From the NCBI GenBank assembly GCA_913058295.1, contig CAJXRD010000002.1:62001-126000 (forward strand): a stretch of 64,000 bases of DNA. The letters are read 5' to 3'. Below, one piece after another: positions 44,405-52,282 of the stretch. Under the pieces are notes generated by a model that made no database searches, was not told the origin of the DNA, and worked only from the letters and a program-made list of their open reading frames with translations. Made by a program: the position numbers and the translations under genes. How positions within the stretch are numbered: position 1 is the stretch's first letter; every line of letters begins with the position of its first letter. Origin of the DNA: an uncultured Flavobacteriales bacterium. Lineage in GTDB: Bacteria > Bacteroidota > Bacteroidia > Flavobacteriales > Flavobacteriaceae.

Positions 44405-44611
44405 ATGAAAACAAATAAAAGAAAAACCATTAAGATTGCACTTTTGTGGTCAGCAGTACTATTAATTGGTAGCTTAGTATTAAAATTAAGCCATGTAGAA
44501 AACCAAAATATAAGCTTCTTAATTATAGTAGCTGCTGCCTGTATATCCTTAAATTTAAGTGGAACAAATAAATTATCTTGTAAAGCAGAAAATCTTAATG
44601 CTAAGAATTAA
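44405..44611 (+). CDS. Small two-helix membrane protein
   Basis: 68 aa. Two hydrophobic helices (ALLWSAVLLIGSLVL, about 12-26, and ISFLIIVAAACISLNL, about 36-51), a basic N-terminus MKTNKRKTIK and a short polar tail. Ends 22 bases before the sigma-factor gene, same strand, so probably co-transcribed with it. No family recognised. Confidence 0.6.
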   Translation: MKTNKRKTIKIALLWSAVLLIGSLVLKLSHVENQNISFLIIVAAACISLNLSGTNKLSCKAENLNAKN

Positions 44612-44633
44612 ACGTTTTATATAATTTAAAAAA

Positions 44634-45113
44634 GTGAGTAGCGATTTTTATAACATTTCCATTTTACCTTATTCCGGGATAATCATTAAAATTTGTAGAG
44701 CATATACAAACTCTCAAGAAGATTTTGAAGATTATTACCAAGAGGTATGTTTACAGATTTGGAGAAGTAAAGACAGTTTTAAAGAACAATCAGAATGGTC
44801 CACTTGGATTTATAGATTGTCTTTAAATGTTTGCTTAACCTTATTAAAGAAAAAGAAAAATAACAAGCAGCATCAAACATCAGATTATTTACCTCCTGAG
44901 GCAATAGAAGATAGTCGTGTGTTTACAGATGAATCTTTAAATCAGTTATACGATGCAATTAAAAAATTATCTGAAATAGACAGAGGGGTTATTTTGCTGT
45001 ATCTAGAAGAAAAAACCTACCAAGAAATTGCAGACATTATTGGAACCAACCCAAATAATATTGGGGTTAGAATTAAAAGAATTAAAGAACGATTAAAAAA
45101 AATATTAGCATAA
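44634..45113 (+). CDS. ECF-type RNA polymerase sigma factor
   Basis: 159 aa. Region 2 covers about residues 10-75 (YTNSQEDFEDYYQEVCLQIW for region 2.2, then WSTWIYRLSLNVCL). Region 4 covers about 100-155 (LSEIDRGVILLYLEEKTYQE, IADIIGTNPNNIGVRIKRIK helix-turn-helix). The start is a GTG at 44634. The next gene starts directly after its stop and encodes a membrane protein, the usual arrangement for an ECF sigma factor and its membrane partner. Confidence 0.92.
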   Translation: MSSDFYNISILPYSGIIIKICRAYTNSQEDFEDYYQEVCLQIWRSKDSFKEQSEWSTWIYRLSLNVCLTLLKKKKNNKQHQTSDYLPPEAIEDSRVFTDESLNQLYDAIKKLSEIDRGVILLYLEEKTYQEIADIIGTNPNNIGVRIKRIKERLKKILA

Positions 45114-45776
45114 ATGGAAAAGTCGATTGAAACTATTTGGAAAGAAGGATTTTTAAAAAGTGATGCTTTGGTAGCACCAAAACTAAACGATTTATACAAT
45201 CAAAAATCTATAGATATTGTAGATAAATTTAGAAGAATGTATAAGCTAAATATCATTGGTTTGTTTTTGTTTGCTTTAATTTTATTGCCTGTTAATATCG
45301 CGGTGAAGATCCCCTATATGGGAATTCCTATGTTTTTCTTATTTATTTTTATAGCAGTTTTCGGAATAAAATATAAAAAGAAATTAGATAAAATTGATAA
45401 AAACTTAAACAGTTACCAATACCTAAAAACATTTGACGATTGGACAAAAGATATGATTCAGTTTAACACCAAAATGTCTAGATTTTTATATCCTTATGTA
45501 TTTCTTTCTTTGGTTGCAGGTTTTTGGTTTGGTGGTTTTGGAGGTGATATTCCAGGACAAGATTTAGTGGATAGCTTGTTGGTTAATAACCCAGATATGC
45601 TACTGGTTTTTGGAACTCCATTATTTGTGATATTAGGATTGCTTTTTGGTGTTGCTTTTTTCGCATTTTTTGGAGGAAGAATAGGGAAGTGGGATTTAAA
45701 TTTAGTTTATGGACGAATCTTACGAAGACTAGACAGCTTATTAAAAGATATGGAAGAATTAAGAGCCACTAATTAA
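45114..45776 (+). CDS. Membrane partner of the ECF sigma factor
   Basis: 220 aa. The N-terminal ~45 residues are soluble (SIETIWKEGFLKSDALVAPK, IVDKFRRMYKLN), followed by hydrophobic helices at about 46-62, 66-85, 122-140 and 162-190, then a basic tail. No catalytic motif. Zero-base spacing to the sigma gene suggests an anti-sigma or signal-sensing role, but the canonical zinc HxxxCxxC of ZAS anti-sigma factors is absent, so this stays an inference. Confidence 0.68.
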   Translation: MEKSIETIWKEGFLKSDALVAPKLNDLYNQKSIDIVDKFRRMYKLNIIGLFLFALILLPVNIAVKIPYMGIPMFFLFIFIAVFGIKYKKKLDKIDKNLNSYQYLKTFDDWTKDMIQFNTKMSRFLYPYVFLSLVAGFWFGGFGGDIPGQDLVDSLLVNNPDMLLVFGTPLFVILGLLFGVAFFAFFGGRIGKWDLNLVYGRILRRLDSLLKDMEELRATN

Positions 45777-45837
45777 AAAAATATTTTAGGCTGTAATATT
45801 TTAAACTTTAAGCCACTAATAAAGTAAATAACAAATC

Positions 45838-46284
45838 ATGACAATTAAAAGTACCATTACCCTTTTTGAAAGTTTACAAGGCCAAAGCCAAAAAAAACAG
45901 GAACTTAAAATATATAAAGAGTTTATTGTAATACTTAAAGCTATAGAAAATAGAAAGATGACAGAAATAGAGATTCAATCTATAGAAACATTTCTTAGTC
46001 AACTAGAGTTAAATGACCTCCCTAATAATAAAAGAAAATATTTTAGACGAAAACTTAGGGCTTTTAAAGAGTATTTAAAAAAAGAGTTTTCTTTAACAAG
46101 CAAAGGATACTATGCTAATTTGGGAACAGGATTGGGAATGACTTTTGGCCTCGCAATTGGAACTTCATTTTTTGGAGCAAATTCTGGTGTTAGTATCGGG
46201 ATGCTATTTGGGATGTTCTTAGGATTGATTGTTGGACGCTATATGGATTCTGAAGCCGAGAAAGAAAATCGGGTGCTTCACTAG
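45838..46284 (+). CDS. Hypothetical protein with glycine-zipper C-terminus
   Basis: 148 aa. The N-terminal ~85 residues are charged and helical (KKQELKIYKEFIVILKAIEN, NKRKYFRRKLRAFKEYLKKEF). The C-terminal part (about 92-140) is a membrane segment full of small residues with GXXXG spacing: LGTGLGMTFGLAIGTSFFGA and GMLFGMFLGLIVGRYM. Such glycine zippers pack within membranes. Lies 61 bases after the sigma-partner gene and may be part of that operon. Function unknown. Confidence 0.62.
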   Translation: MTIKSTITLFESLQGQSQKKQELKIYKEFIVILKAIENRKMTEIEIQSIETFLSQLELNDLPNNKRKYFRRKLRAFKEYLKKEFSLTSKGYYANLGTGLGMTFGLAIGTSFFGANSGVSIGMLFGMFLGLIVGRYMDSEAEKENRVLH

Positions 46285-46301
46285 TTCAAAATATAATCAA
46301 A

Positions 46302-46430
46302 ATGCAAGCCATAATTGTAGCCATAAGTTTACACTTGTTTTCATCAATTAATAGTAGTGAAACACAAAAAGAGATTGCAAATTCTATAGGAGAAACTAAT
46401 CTCGTGCAACTTACCGAAATAAAAGCCTGA
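46302..46430 (+). CDS. Possible 42-aa peptide
   Basis: An ATG at 46302 opens a 42-residue frame starting MQAIIVAISLHLFSSINSS and ending TEIKA, hydrophobic at the N-terminus like a signal or membrane segment. It follows the glycine-zipper gene by 17 bases and stops one base before the opposing lipoprotein gene ends. Too short for confident calling. Confidence 0.3.
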   Translation: MQAIIVAISLHLFSSINSSETQKEIANSIGETNLVQLTEIKA

Positions 46431-46431
46431 A

Positions 46432-47070
46432 CTAATCTTGAATTATAAGGAGATCTTGACTCTTGAGCTCTTTGATTATTAGATTTACATAATCTTTAAT
46501 AGTATTCTCCGTTTTATAGGGGTTTGTAATATCTATAGATGCTCTCCATAACAACTCCCGGTCTTTACCAATGCAGATACAATACAATGCTGTTTCTGTA
46601 TGGTATATTTTAATCTCCTCATAATATTCATCACTGTAATAAATATCTTGATTTTGATAATAATCTTCTTTAAAATTCTTAAAATCGTCATTTAAATGTC
46701 TGTAAGTCTTAATAAAAGTAACCTTCTCTTCCGTGTTAATTACTTTTGAAATAAGAATGGCATCAAAGTTAGATTCGATAAGCTTATTTTCAATAATATT
46801 AAGCTCCTCTTCTGTTTTTTTAGAAGTAGTAAAGGACTGTTCAAAAAAATCAATACTCTTTACAGCATTTACACCTTTACTTTCTAATTTTGCCGTTAAA
46901 TTCCTCTCAAATAACCTTCTGGCTTCTTCATTTTGACTAATACCTATCACTAATACCTTAATCGCTTTAAAGTCTATTGTATTAGGGTCTTTCCACTGTT
47001 CAAGTAATTTAGTAGAAGAACAAGAAATGAATAGTAGAGTCACAATTAATATGTAGATAGTCTTTTTCAT
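46432..47070 (-). CDS. Lipoprotein of unknown function
   Basis: 212 aa. Lipobox LLFISCSST (Cys near residue 17), then LLEQWKDPNTIDFKAIKVLVIGIS and ILISKVINTEEKV. The layout, a short conserved W.DP near the lipid and a nucleotide-binding-like beta/alpha start, resembles DUF4136-like or GNA1162-type periplasmic lipoproteins, without firm match. It is the last gene of the five-gene operon starting with the universal stress protein at 50662, 26 bases after the RNase gene. Confidence 0.65.
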   Translation of the reverse strand: MKKTIYILIVTLLFISCSSTKLLEQWKDPNTIDFKAIKVLVIGISQNEEARRLFERNLTAKLESKGVNAVKSIDFFEQSFTTSKKTEEELNIIENKLIESNFDAILISKVINTEEKVTFIKTYRHLNDDFKNFKEDYYQNQDIYYSDEYYEEIKIYHTETALYCICIGKDRELLWRASIDITNPYKTENTIKDYVNLIIKELKSQDLLIIQD

Positions 47071-47095
47071 AGGACTTTAATAACGATGATTTAAA

Positions 47096-48517
47096 TTACA
47101 AATAACCTATAAAATAAACAATGATAATTATCAGGTTTAGGATTTTTTCACAAACCCTAATTCGATGAACTTCATTCAGTTTTGGTATGCTTACAGGCCA
47201 ACCATATTCTTTGTTAATTTTAATTTTTAAAGCATTAAGGGCATCGGTTTCCCCATGTATTAGAAAGACTTTTTCTGGAATATTTTTAATATTATTTATC
47301 CAATCTAATAATTCGTCTTGATCCCCGTGTGCAGACAAACTTTCGATGTGGTGAACTTCTGCTTTTACTGGATAATATTTACCGTAAAATTTAATTTCTT
47401 TAACTCCTTCTAATAAATCTCTACCTCGAGTGCCTTCTGCTTGATATCCTACCAATAATATGGTGGTTGTATATTCATCTATTAATTGCTGAAGATAGGT
47501 GAGTACCCTTCCTCCAGTAACCATTCCACTTCCTGCAATAACAATTTTTGGTCTAGGGTCGTCTATAGTTTCCCAGGTCTCTCTATAGGAAGTAATACTG
47601 TGTATATGGCTATTCATACCATAATATTCCTTTTTAGAAAGTTGATGCCATTCGGGGAATTGTTCAAAAACGGAAAGTATATTATTGCCCATAGGGCTAT
47701 CCACAAAAATAGGAATGCTAGGTATCTTATTTTTCTGATAGAGTTCCCATAACAAAAACATTAAGGTTTGTAATCGCTCTACCGCAAAAGAAGGAATAAT
47801 TAAAGTGCCTCTGTTATAAATGGTTTTATTAACCAAATCAATTATTTTTTCTTCAAATTCATCGCTTGGGTGTTTTTTATTTCCGTAGGTAGCTTCCATA
47901 AAAAGAAAATCAGCCCATCGAGCTTTGTCAGGAGGAAAAAGTAAAGGGTCCGTTATCCTACCAATGTCCCCGGAAAACACTAATATTTTTCCGCAAATAT
48001 CCAATTCTATATAGGTAGACCCTATGATATGGCCATTATATCTAAATCGATATTTTATGTTTTCAGCAAACAAAACCCATTCGTCCTTTTCAACAGGTTG
48101 AAAAAGCCTAGTAGTGAATTCAGCTTCTCTTATAGTGTAAAATGGCTGAGCTGGTTTATGAATAGAATACCCTTCGTCATTAGCTCTTTTAGCTTCTTCT
48201 TCGTGAATTTTCCCACTATCCAATAAAATAATTTTAGCAATTGCTAAGGTTGGGGAAGTCCCCATTATTTTTCCTTTAAACCCTTGCCTTACCAAACGAG
48301 GTAAATAGCCAGTATGGTCTAAATGGCCATGGCTAAGTAATACCATGTCTATTGTTGAAGCATCAATAGCTAAATTTTTCCAGTTTTGTTTCCGTAACTT
48401 TTTCAACCCTTGAAACATTCCACAATCAATCAAGATTTTATGATGAGGCGTTTCAATTAGAAATTTTGAGCCAGTTACCGTTCCTGCAGCTCCTAAAAAA
48501 TGAATTTTTAATTCCAT
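47096..48517 (-). CDS. Beta-CASP metallo-beta-lactamase-fold ribonuclease
   Basis: 473 aa. The metallo-beta-lactamase core carries LSHGHLDHTG (about 62-71), VFSGDIGR and HIESLSAHGDQDEL, and the beta-CASP insert (about 235-365, YNRGTLIIPSFAVERLQTLM, GSGMVTGGRVLTYL) marks an RNA-processing nuclease of the KH-less CPSF-like group. Typical members end near HGE.DAL..LK..I; here the C-terminus continues with about 18 hydrophobic residues (KILNLIIIIVYFIGYL), unusual for a soluble nuclease. Twelve bases behind the ATP-cone nuclease gene. Likely acts on RNA during stress. Confidence 0.86.
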   Translation of the reverse strand: MELKIHFLGAAGTVTGSKFLIETPHHKILIDCGMFQGLKKLRKQNWKNLAIDASTIDMVLLSHGHLDHTGYLPRLVRQGFKGKIMGTSPTLAIAKIILLDSGKIHEEEAKRANDEGYSIHKPAQPFYTIREAEFTTRLFQPVEKDEWVLFAENIKYRFRYNGHIIGSTYIELDICGKILVFSGDIGRITDPLLFPPDKARWADFLFMEATYGNKKHPSDEFEEKIIDLVNKTIYNRGTLIIPSFAVERLQTLMFLLWELYQKNKIPSIPIFVDSPMGNNILSVFEQFPEWHQLSKKEYYGMNSHIHSITSYRETWETIDDPRPKIVIAGSGMVTGGRVLTYLQQLIDEYTTTILLVGYQAEGTRGRDLLEGVKEIKFYGKYYPVKAEVHHIESLSAHGDQDELLDWINNIKNIPEKVFLIHGETDALNALKIKINKEYGWPVSIPKLNEVHRIRVCEKILNLIIIIVYFIGYL

Positions 48518-48528
48518 AAATATCTAGG

Positions 48529-49383
48529 TTAAACATTAGATAATAATTGGAATTCTTTTAAGATTCTAGCTCTTCTGTTTTCTGAAATGTCAAGATGGTC
48601 TAAATAAAAAACATCATGGATAAGCTGTCTGCATAAAACAATATCTCTACTTAATAAAAATTGCTTTTCTCGATTTGTTAATAGTGTAGATACTGTTATT
48701 GGATATAAGCCTAAGCGGTCTATTCTATCTTTAAGCCCATCTCCAACTGGATAGTTCCAGCTTAATAGATATAAACTCATACATTCTCCATAGGCTAATG
48801 CTTCTTTTGTAAAACTAGTATTGGTAATTACCCAGCCTTTATTTGGGCAATTGGATTTCTCATAGTTTTTTTTATAATTTGCAAGAATGTCTTGATATCG
48901 AGAATAAATATATAAAGGGACTTTTACATTACATTTAATTTTCTGATCACTATGAAACTTGCATTCCCCAATAATATGTTCTCCGTTTTTTTTTGCGATG
49001 ATATCCACTTCATGAGAAACACATTTTCCTTTAATCATTTGTCCTACTTCAACTTGATAGCCAGAATAATGTAAAACAGCTCCAATAAATTGTTCAAAAG
49101 GAAATCCTGTTGGGCCTAATTCATATATTGCTTTTTTAAGCTTGTATTTTGATGCGTAAACAGATTTCTTTTTCTTCAATAAGGAAAAGGCACGGTTATA
49201 AATTTCCTTGGTGGAGATGCCTTGGTATAATTCATCCCTAACAGAATTTAAAATATGTTTAATGGTAATATCATCTGCACCACTTTTTCGTAAAGAACTT
49301 TTAAGTTTACTTAATGAGAATCTAACCTTCGACCCTGAAGATTTTATAATCTCGAATGGTTTTTCTTTAGGTTTAACCGTCAT
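48529..49383 (-). CDS. ATP-cone plus Mrr-like restriction endonuclease fold protein
   Basis: 284 aa. An N-terminal ATP-cone (about 10-95: SGSKVRFSLSKLKSSLRKSG, GISTKEIYNRAFSLLKK) is the nucleotide-sensing domain otherwise seen in ribonucleotide reductases and NrdR. It is followed by a PD-(D/E)XK nuclease (about 105-215) with SHEVDIIAKKNGEHIIGECK giving the D...ExK catalytic set. The fusion suggests a nuclease gated by ATP/dATP level. In operon with a stress protein, an eRF1-like protein and an RNase, so a stress-linked nucleic acid role is likely rather than phage restriction. Confidence 0.82.
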   Translation of the reverse strand: MTVKPKEKPFEIIKSSGSKVRFSLSKLKSSLRKSGADDITIKHILNSVRDELYQGISTKEIYNRAFSLLKKKKSVYASKYKLKKAIYELGPTGFPFEQFIGAVLHYSGYQVEVGQMIKGKCVSHEVDIIAKKNGEHIIGECKFHSDQKIKCNVKVPLYIYSRYQDILANYKKNYEKSNCPNKGWVITNTSFTKEALAYGECMSLYLLSWNYPVGDGLKDRIDRLGLYPITVSTLLTNREKQFLLSRDIVLCRQLIHDVFYLDHLDISENRRARILKEFQLLSNV

Positions 49384-49392
49384 AGTGAAGCT

Positions 49393-49803
49393 CTATATAT
49401 GCTTTTTAAAATAATCTTTTATTAAAGCTTTGGTTTGATTAAGTGTCATGCTATCTGCTTTTTTTACAGCAGTTATTTTGTTTGCAATAGGTTTGTATTC
49501 TTGTTGAAGTTTTTTATTTAATTTTTCTCCTGCTTCCGCTGGGCCAAAAATCACAATAGTATCTGCATCTTTTAAGTTTTCAATAATTTTATCAAAGTAA
49601 TTATTAAAATCATGCTTTTCTCGTTCTAAATACTTGCTGTCTTGCACAACATCCTGAGGTCCGCCTTTAAGTCTACTTCCAGATCCTCCTACAATATGAT
49701 AGGGTTTTATTTCAGAATAAATCATGGTTAATTTTTCTGAATGATTATGTAAAGTAAAAACATACGCTTTTACTTTGTCCAGCCATATTCCAACTTTTTT
49801 CAT
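49393..49803 (-). CDS. eRF1-domain-like stress operon protein
   Basis: 136 aa. MKKVGIWLDKVKAYVFTLHN, SEIKPYHIVGGSGSRLKGG and DADTIVIFGPAEAGEKLNKK recall the small bacterial relatives of the archaeal/eukaryotic release factor eRF1 domain (BaeRF families), with an alternating beta-alpha layout. The GSGSR loop occupies the place where a catalytic or RNA-contacting loop would lie. Match is loose. Second gene of the usp operon, 14 bases after it; a ribosome-related stress role would agree with the hpf-usp operon nearby. Confidence 0.6.
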   Translation of the reverse strand: MKKVGIWLDKVKAYVFTLHNHSEKLTMIYSEIKPYHIVGGSGSRLKGGPQDVVQDSKYLEREKHDFNNYFDKIIENLKDADTIVIFGPAEAGEKLNKKLQQEYKPIANKITAVKKADSMTLNQTKALIKDYFKKHI

Positions 49804-49816
49804 CTATTATTCTTAT

Positions 49817-50662
49817 TTATAAATCATGCATTGTTAACACAGGAACCTTAGATTTATAACCTAATTCCTGAACCAAATGGTTCGTGAAAATGGAATCTAA
49901 AAAACCGTGTTTTTTATTAACGAAAGCAATCATATCACTATTTCTACTTTGTACAAAACAATCTAATGCAACTTCTAATTCTACTTGATAAATAACATGA
50001 AAACTATAATTTAAACCTTCAAAATATTCCTCGAGTAATTCTTTGTTGTTGTTTTGAGTTTTATTTAAGTCTTTATCTATTTCATTTTCAATATGAAGAA
50101 TTCTTATTGCAGCATTAGTTATGGTAGTTATATCAATAAGTTGCTTTAATTCTCTTCTTTTATAATGGGTATTATAACTGGTAGGAAATACAATTTCTTT
50201 TGGTTTTGTGTATTTAACTTCAGAAGGTATCGCCATTACAGGACAATACCTTACATTTTCCATAACCATAACGGTATTGCTGCCAAGAAATTTGTCTACA
50301 GCATTGGTAGCGCCTTGGGTTCCCATGATAATTAAATCTATATTCTCTTTCTCTACAGTTTCTTGGATACTATTAAGAAGTGAATTAAATTTTGAAACTT
50401 TAAAAAAACGATGTCTAGAAATATTGTTTTTTTGAATTTCCTTAAGTGTTACGGATAACTCCTTTTCAGAATTATTTTTTCCGCTCTTATAAGCGATTTC
50501 TCCAATTTCAGGAACTAATACATTGTCTGTTGCAAAGCCTAATGTATAAAATGCATTGAGTATATAAAATTCACATTCTTCATTTTTATATAAATCAACT
50601 GCATATTCAATTGCATTGCTTGCATTTTTCGAAAAATCGGTTGGTAATAGAATTTTTTTCAT
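49817..50662 (-). CDS. Universal stress protein, two-domain
   Basis: 281 aa. MKKILLPTDFSKNASNAIEY opens the first Usp domain; DLIIMGTQGATNAVDKFLGS is the ATP-binding glycine motif (about 113-132, G2XG9XGS type). The second, degenerate Usp domain occupies about 148-281 and lacks a clear glycine motif. Head of a five-gene minus-strand operon. Its promoter carries a TAnnTTTG box at 50689 and an FNR/CRP-like dyad at 50720. Confidence 0.9.
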   Translation of the reverse strand: MKKILLPTDFSKNASNAIEYAVDLYKNEECEFYILNAFYTLGFATDNVLVPEIGEIAYKSGKNNSEKELSVTLKEIQKNNISRHRFFKVSKFNSLLNSIQETVEKENIDLIIMGTQGATNAVDKFLGSNTVMVMENVRYCPVMAIPSEVKYTKPKEIVFPTSYNTHYKRRELKQLIDITTITNAAIRILHIENEIDKDLNKTQNNNKELLEEYFEGLNYSFHVIYQVELEVALDCFVQSRNSDMIAFVNKKHGFLDSIFTNHLVQELGYKSKVPVLTMHDL

Positions 50663-50688
50663 CGGTTCCGATTTAAAATGATCCTATT

Positions 50689-50696
50689 CAAAATTA
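50689..50696 (-). promoter_or_regulatory. Promoter -7 box of the usp operon
   Basis: On the minus strand TAATTTTG matches TAnnTTTG exactly, 26 bases before the ATG at 50662. No -33 TTTG is visible; an FNR-like dyad sits where it would be. Confidence 0.7.
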
Positions 50697-50719
50697 GTGA
50701 ATTGATGAGCTAATTAAGA

Positions 50720-50731
50720 TGATATTTATCA
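50720..50731. promoter_or_regulatory. FNR/CRP-like dyad before the usp operon
   Basis: TGATATTTATCA is a perfect TGAT-N4-ATCA palindrome, the core of the FNR consensus TTGAT-N4-ATCAA. Its centre lies 29.5 bp upstream of the -7 box edge, the same distance as the site at 53521 upstream of hpf. Confidence 0.62.
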
Positions 50732-50886
50732 CAAATTACCAGAATAATTAATATCTATTTCTGACTTTTGTCATACATATATTACTTGAGGATTAATATT
50801 TTAGCTTCATCATTTTTTAAAAATTATAATCCTTTTGAATAGGAATTTAATTTGTAATTTTCAAGAAATAAAATAACAGAATTTAA

Positions 50887-51531
50887 ATGGAATTAAGCAA
50901 GTACATAGATCATACTTTATTAAAAGCAACAGCACAAGCCAAGGATATTAAAAAATTATGTAGCGAAGCAATCGACTATAATTTTTATGCCGTTTGTGTA
51001 AATGGTTGTTATGTTTCTTTAGCAAAAAATGAATTGAAAAACACCGCTGTAAAAGTTGCAGCAGTAATTGGATTTCCATTGGGAGCTATGACTACAGAAG
51101 CAAAAGTATTGGAAACCCAAAAGTGTATAGAGGATGGCGCTGACGAGATTGATATGGTGATTAATATTGGAAAGCTTCAATCTGGAAATTTTCAATATGT
51201 TGAAAATGAAATTGCAGCAATTAAAATTGCAACAGGAAAAATACCATTAAAAGTAATTATTGAAACCTGTTATCTTTCCGAAGAGGAAAAGAAAACTGCT
51301 TGTAATTTAGCAATGAATGTAGGGGCAGATTTTGTAAAAACATCTACTGGCTTTGGAACAGGAGGAGCAACATTAGAGGATGTGAAATTAATGAAAAGTG
51401 TAGTTGGGGATCGATTGAAAATAAAAGCATCTGGAGGAATTAAAGATACTAAAACAGCATTGGAATATGTTGCTTTGGGCATTAGTAGAATTGGAACTTC
51501 TTCGGGAATTGCAATCGTAACTTCAAAATAA
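50887..51531 (+). CDS. deoC: Deoxyribose-phosphate aldolase
   Basis: Splits 2-deoxyribose-5-phosphate into acetaldehyde and glyceraldehyde-3-phosphate. 214 aa, the short form. [11 protein letters not shown] (residues 6-16), [15 protein letters not shown] (about 86), [12 protein letters not shown] (about 127) and [17 protein letters not shown] with the Schiff-base lysine (about 154), KASGGIKD (about 181). Paired with deoD downstream in a nucleoside salvage operon, five bases apart. Confidence 0.95.
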   Translation: MELSKYIDHTLLKATAQAKDIKKLCSEAIDYNFYAVCVNGCYVSLAKNELKNTAVKVAAVIGFPLGAMTTEAKVLETQKCIEDGADEIDMVINIGKLQSGNFQYVENEIAAIKIATGKIPLKVIIETCYLSEEEKKTACNLAMNVGADFVKTSTGFGTGGATLEDVKLMKSVVGDRLKIKASGGIKDTKTALEYVALGISRIGTSSGIAIVTSK

Positions 51532-51535
51532 TAGT

Positions 51536-52234
51536 ATGAGTGTACATATAGAAGCAAAAAAGGGAGATGTCGCAGAAACGGTTTTGTTGCCTGGAGATCC
51601 ATTAAGAGCAAAATGGATTGCAGAAACATTTTTAGAAAACCCAGTTTGCTATAATGAAGTAAGAGGAATGCTGGGTTATACAGGGACTTATAAAGGAAAA
51701 AGAGTATCGGTTCAAGGAACGGGTATGGGGATTCCTTCCACTTTAATTTACTGTAATGAATTAATTAAGGATTATGGAGTCAAAAACTTAATACGAGTTG
51801 GCTCGGCAGGATCTTATCAGAAAGATGTGCAGATATATGATATTGTAATTGCGATGTCTGCTTCTTCAAATTCGGGAATTAATAATTCGAGATTTGTAAA
51901 TTCTAATTTTTCTCCTACCGCAGATTTTGAATTATTATTAAAAGTAGTGGATTATGCTCGAGATAATAACATCCCTATAAAAGCTGGAAATGTGTTGTCT
52001 TCAGATGAATTTTACGAAGACGATTATGATTCCTATAAAAAATGGGCAGATTTTGGCGTGCTATGCGTAGAAATGGAAGCGGCAGGGATCTACACGGTGG
52101 CTGCAAAATATAATGTAAAAGCATTGACAATATTAACCATTTCAGATTCTTTAATTACAAAAGAAAAAACAAGCGCTAAAGAAAGAGAAAGTACATTTTC
52201 TACTATGGTAGAAATCGCATTAAGTACTTTATAA
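51536..52234 (+). CDS. deoD: Purine nucleoside phosphorylase, DeoD type
   Basis: Phosphorolysis of purine (deoxy)nucleosides, giving (deoxy)ribose-1-phosphate. 232 aa, as for hexameric DeoD. Motifs: [15 protein letters not shown] (about 18-32), [31 protein letters not shown] (about 180-198) and ISDSL. The two enzymes feed deoxyribose into glycolysis. A terminator follows immediately after the stop. Confidence 0.95.
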   Translation: MSVHIEAKKGDVAETVLLPGDPLRAKWIAETFLENPVCYNEVRGMLGYTGTYKGKRVSVQGTGMGIPSTLIYCNELIKDYGVKNLIRVGSAGSYQKDVQIYDIVIAMSASSNSGINNSRFVNSNFSPTADFELLLKVVDYARDNNIPIKAGNVLSSDEFYEDDYDSYKKWADFGVLCVEMEAAGIYTVAAKYNVKALTILTISDSLITKEKTSAKERESTFSTMVEIALSTL

Positions 52235-52263
52235 AAAAGGGAATCTATATTGATCCCCTTTTT
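52234..52263. terminator. Terminator between deoD and usp
   Basis: AAAAAGGGAATC and GATCCCCTTTTT pair with a single mismatch around a six-base loop, with A- and T-runs at both ends, so both converging genes can use it. Confidence 0.8.
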
Positions 52264-52282
52264 CAATTTTAAATCTATAGTT

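Noticed and set aside
48529-49383. ATP-cone/Mrr nuclease as part of a restriction-modification or phage-defence island
   Set aside because: No methyltransferase, helicase, transposase or other defence gene is near; the neighbours are stress and RNA-turnover genes.
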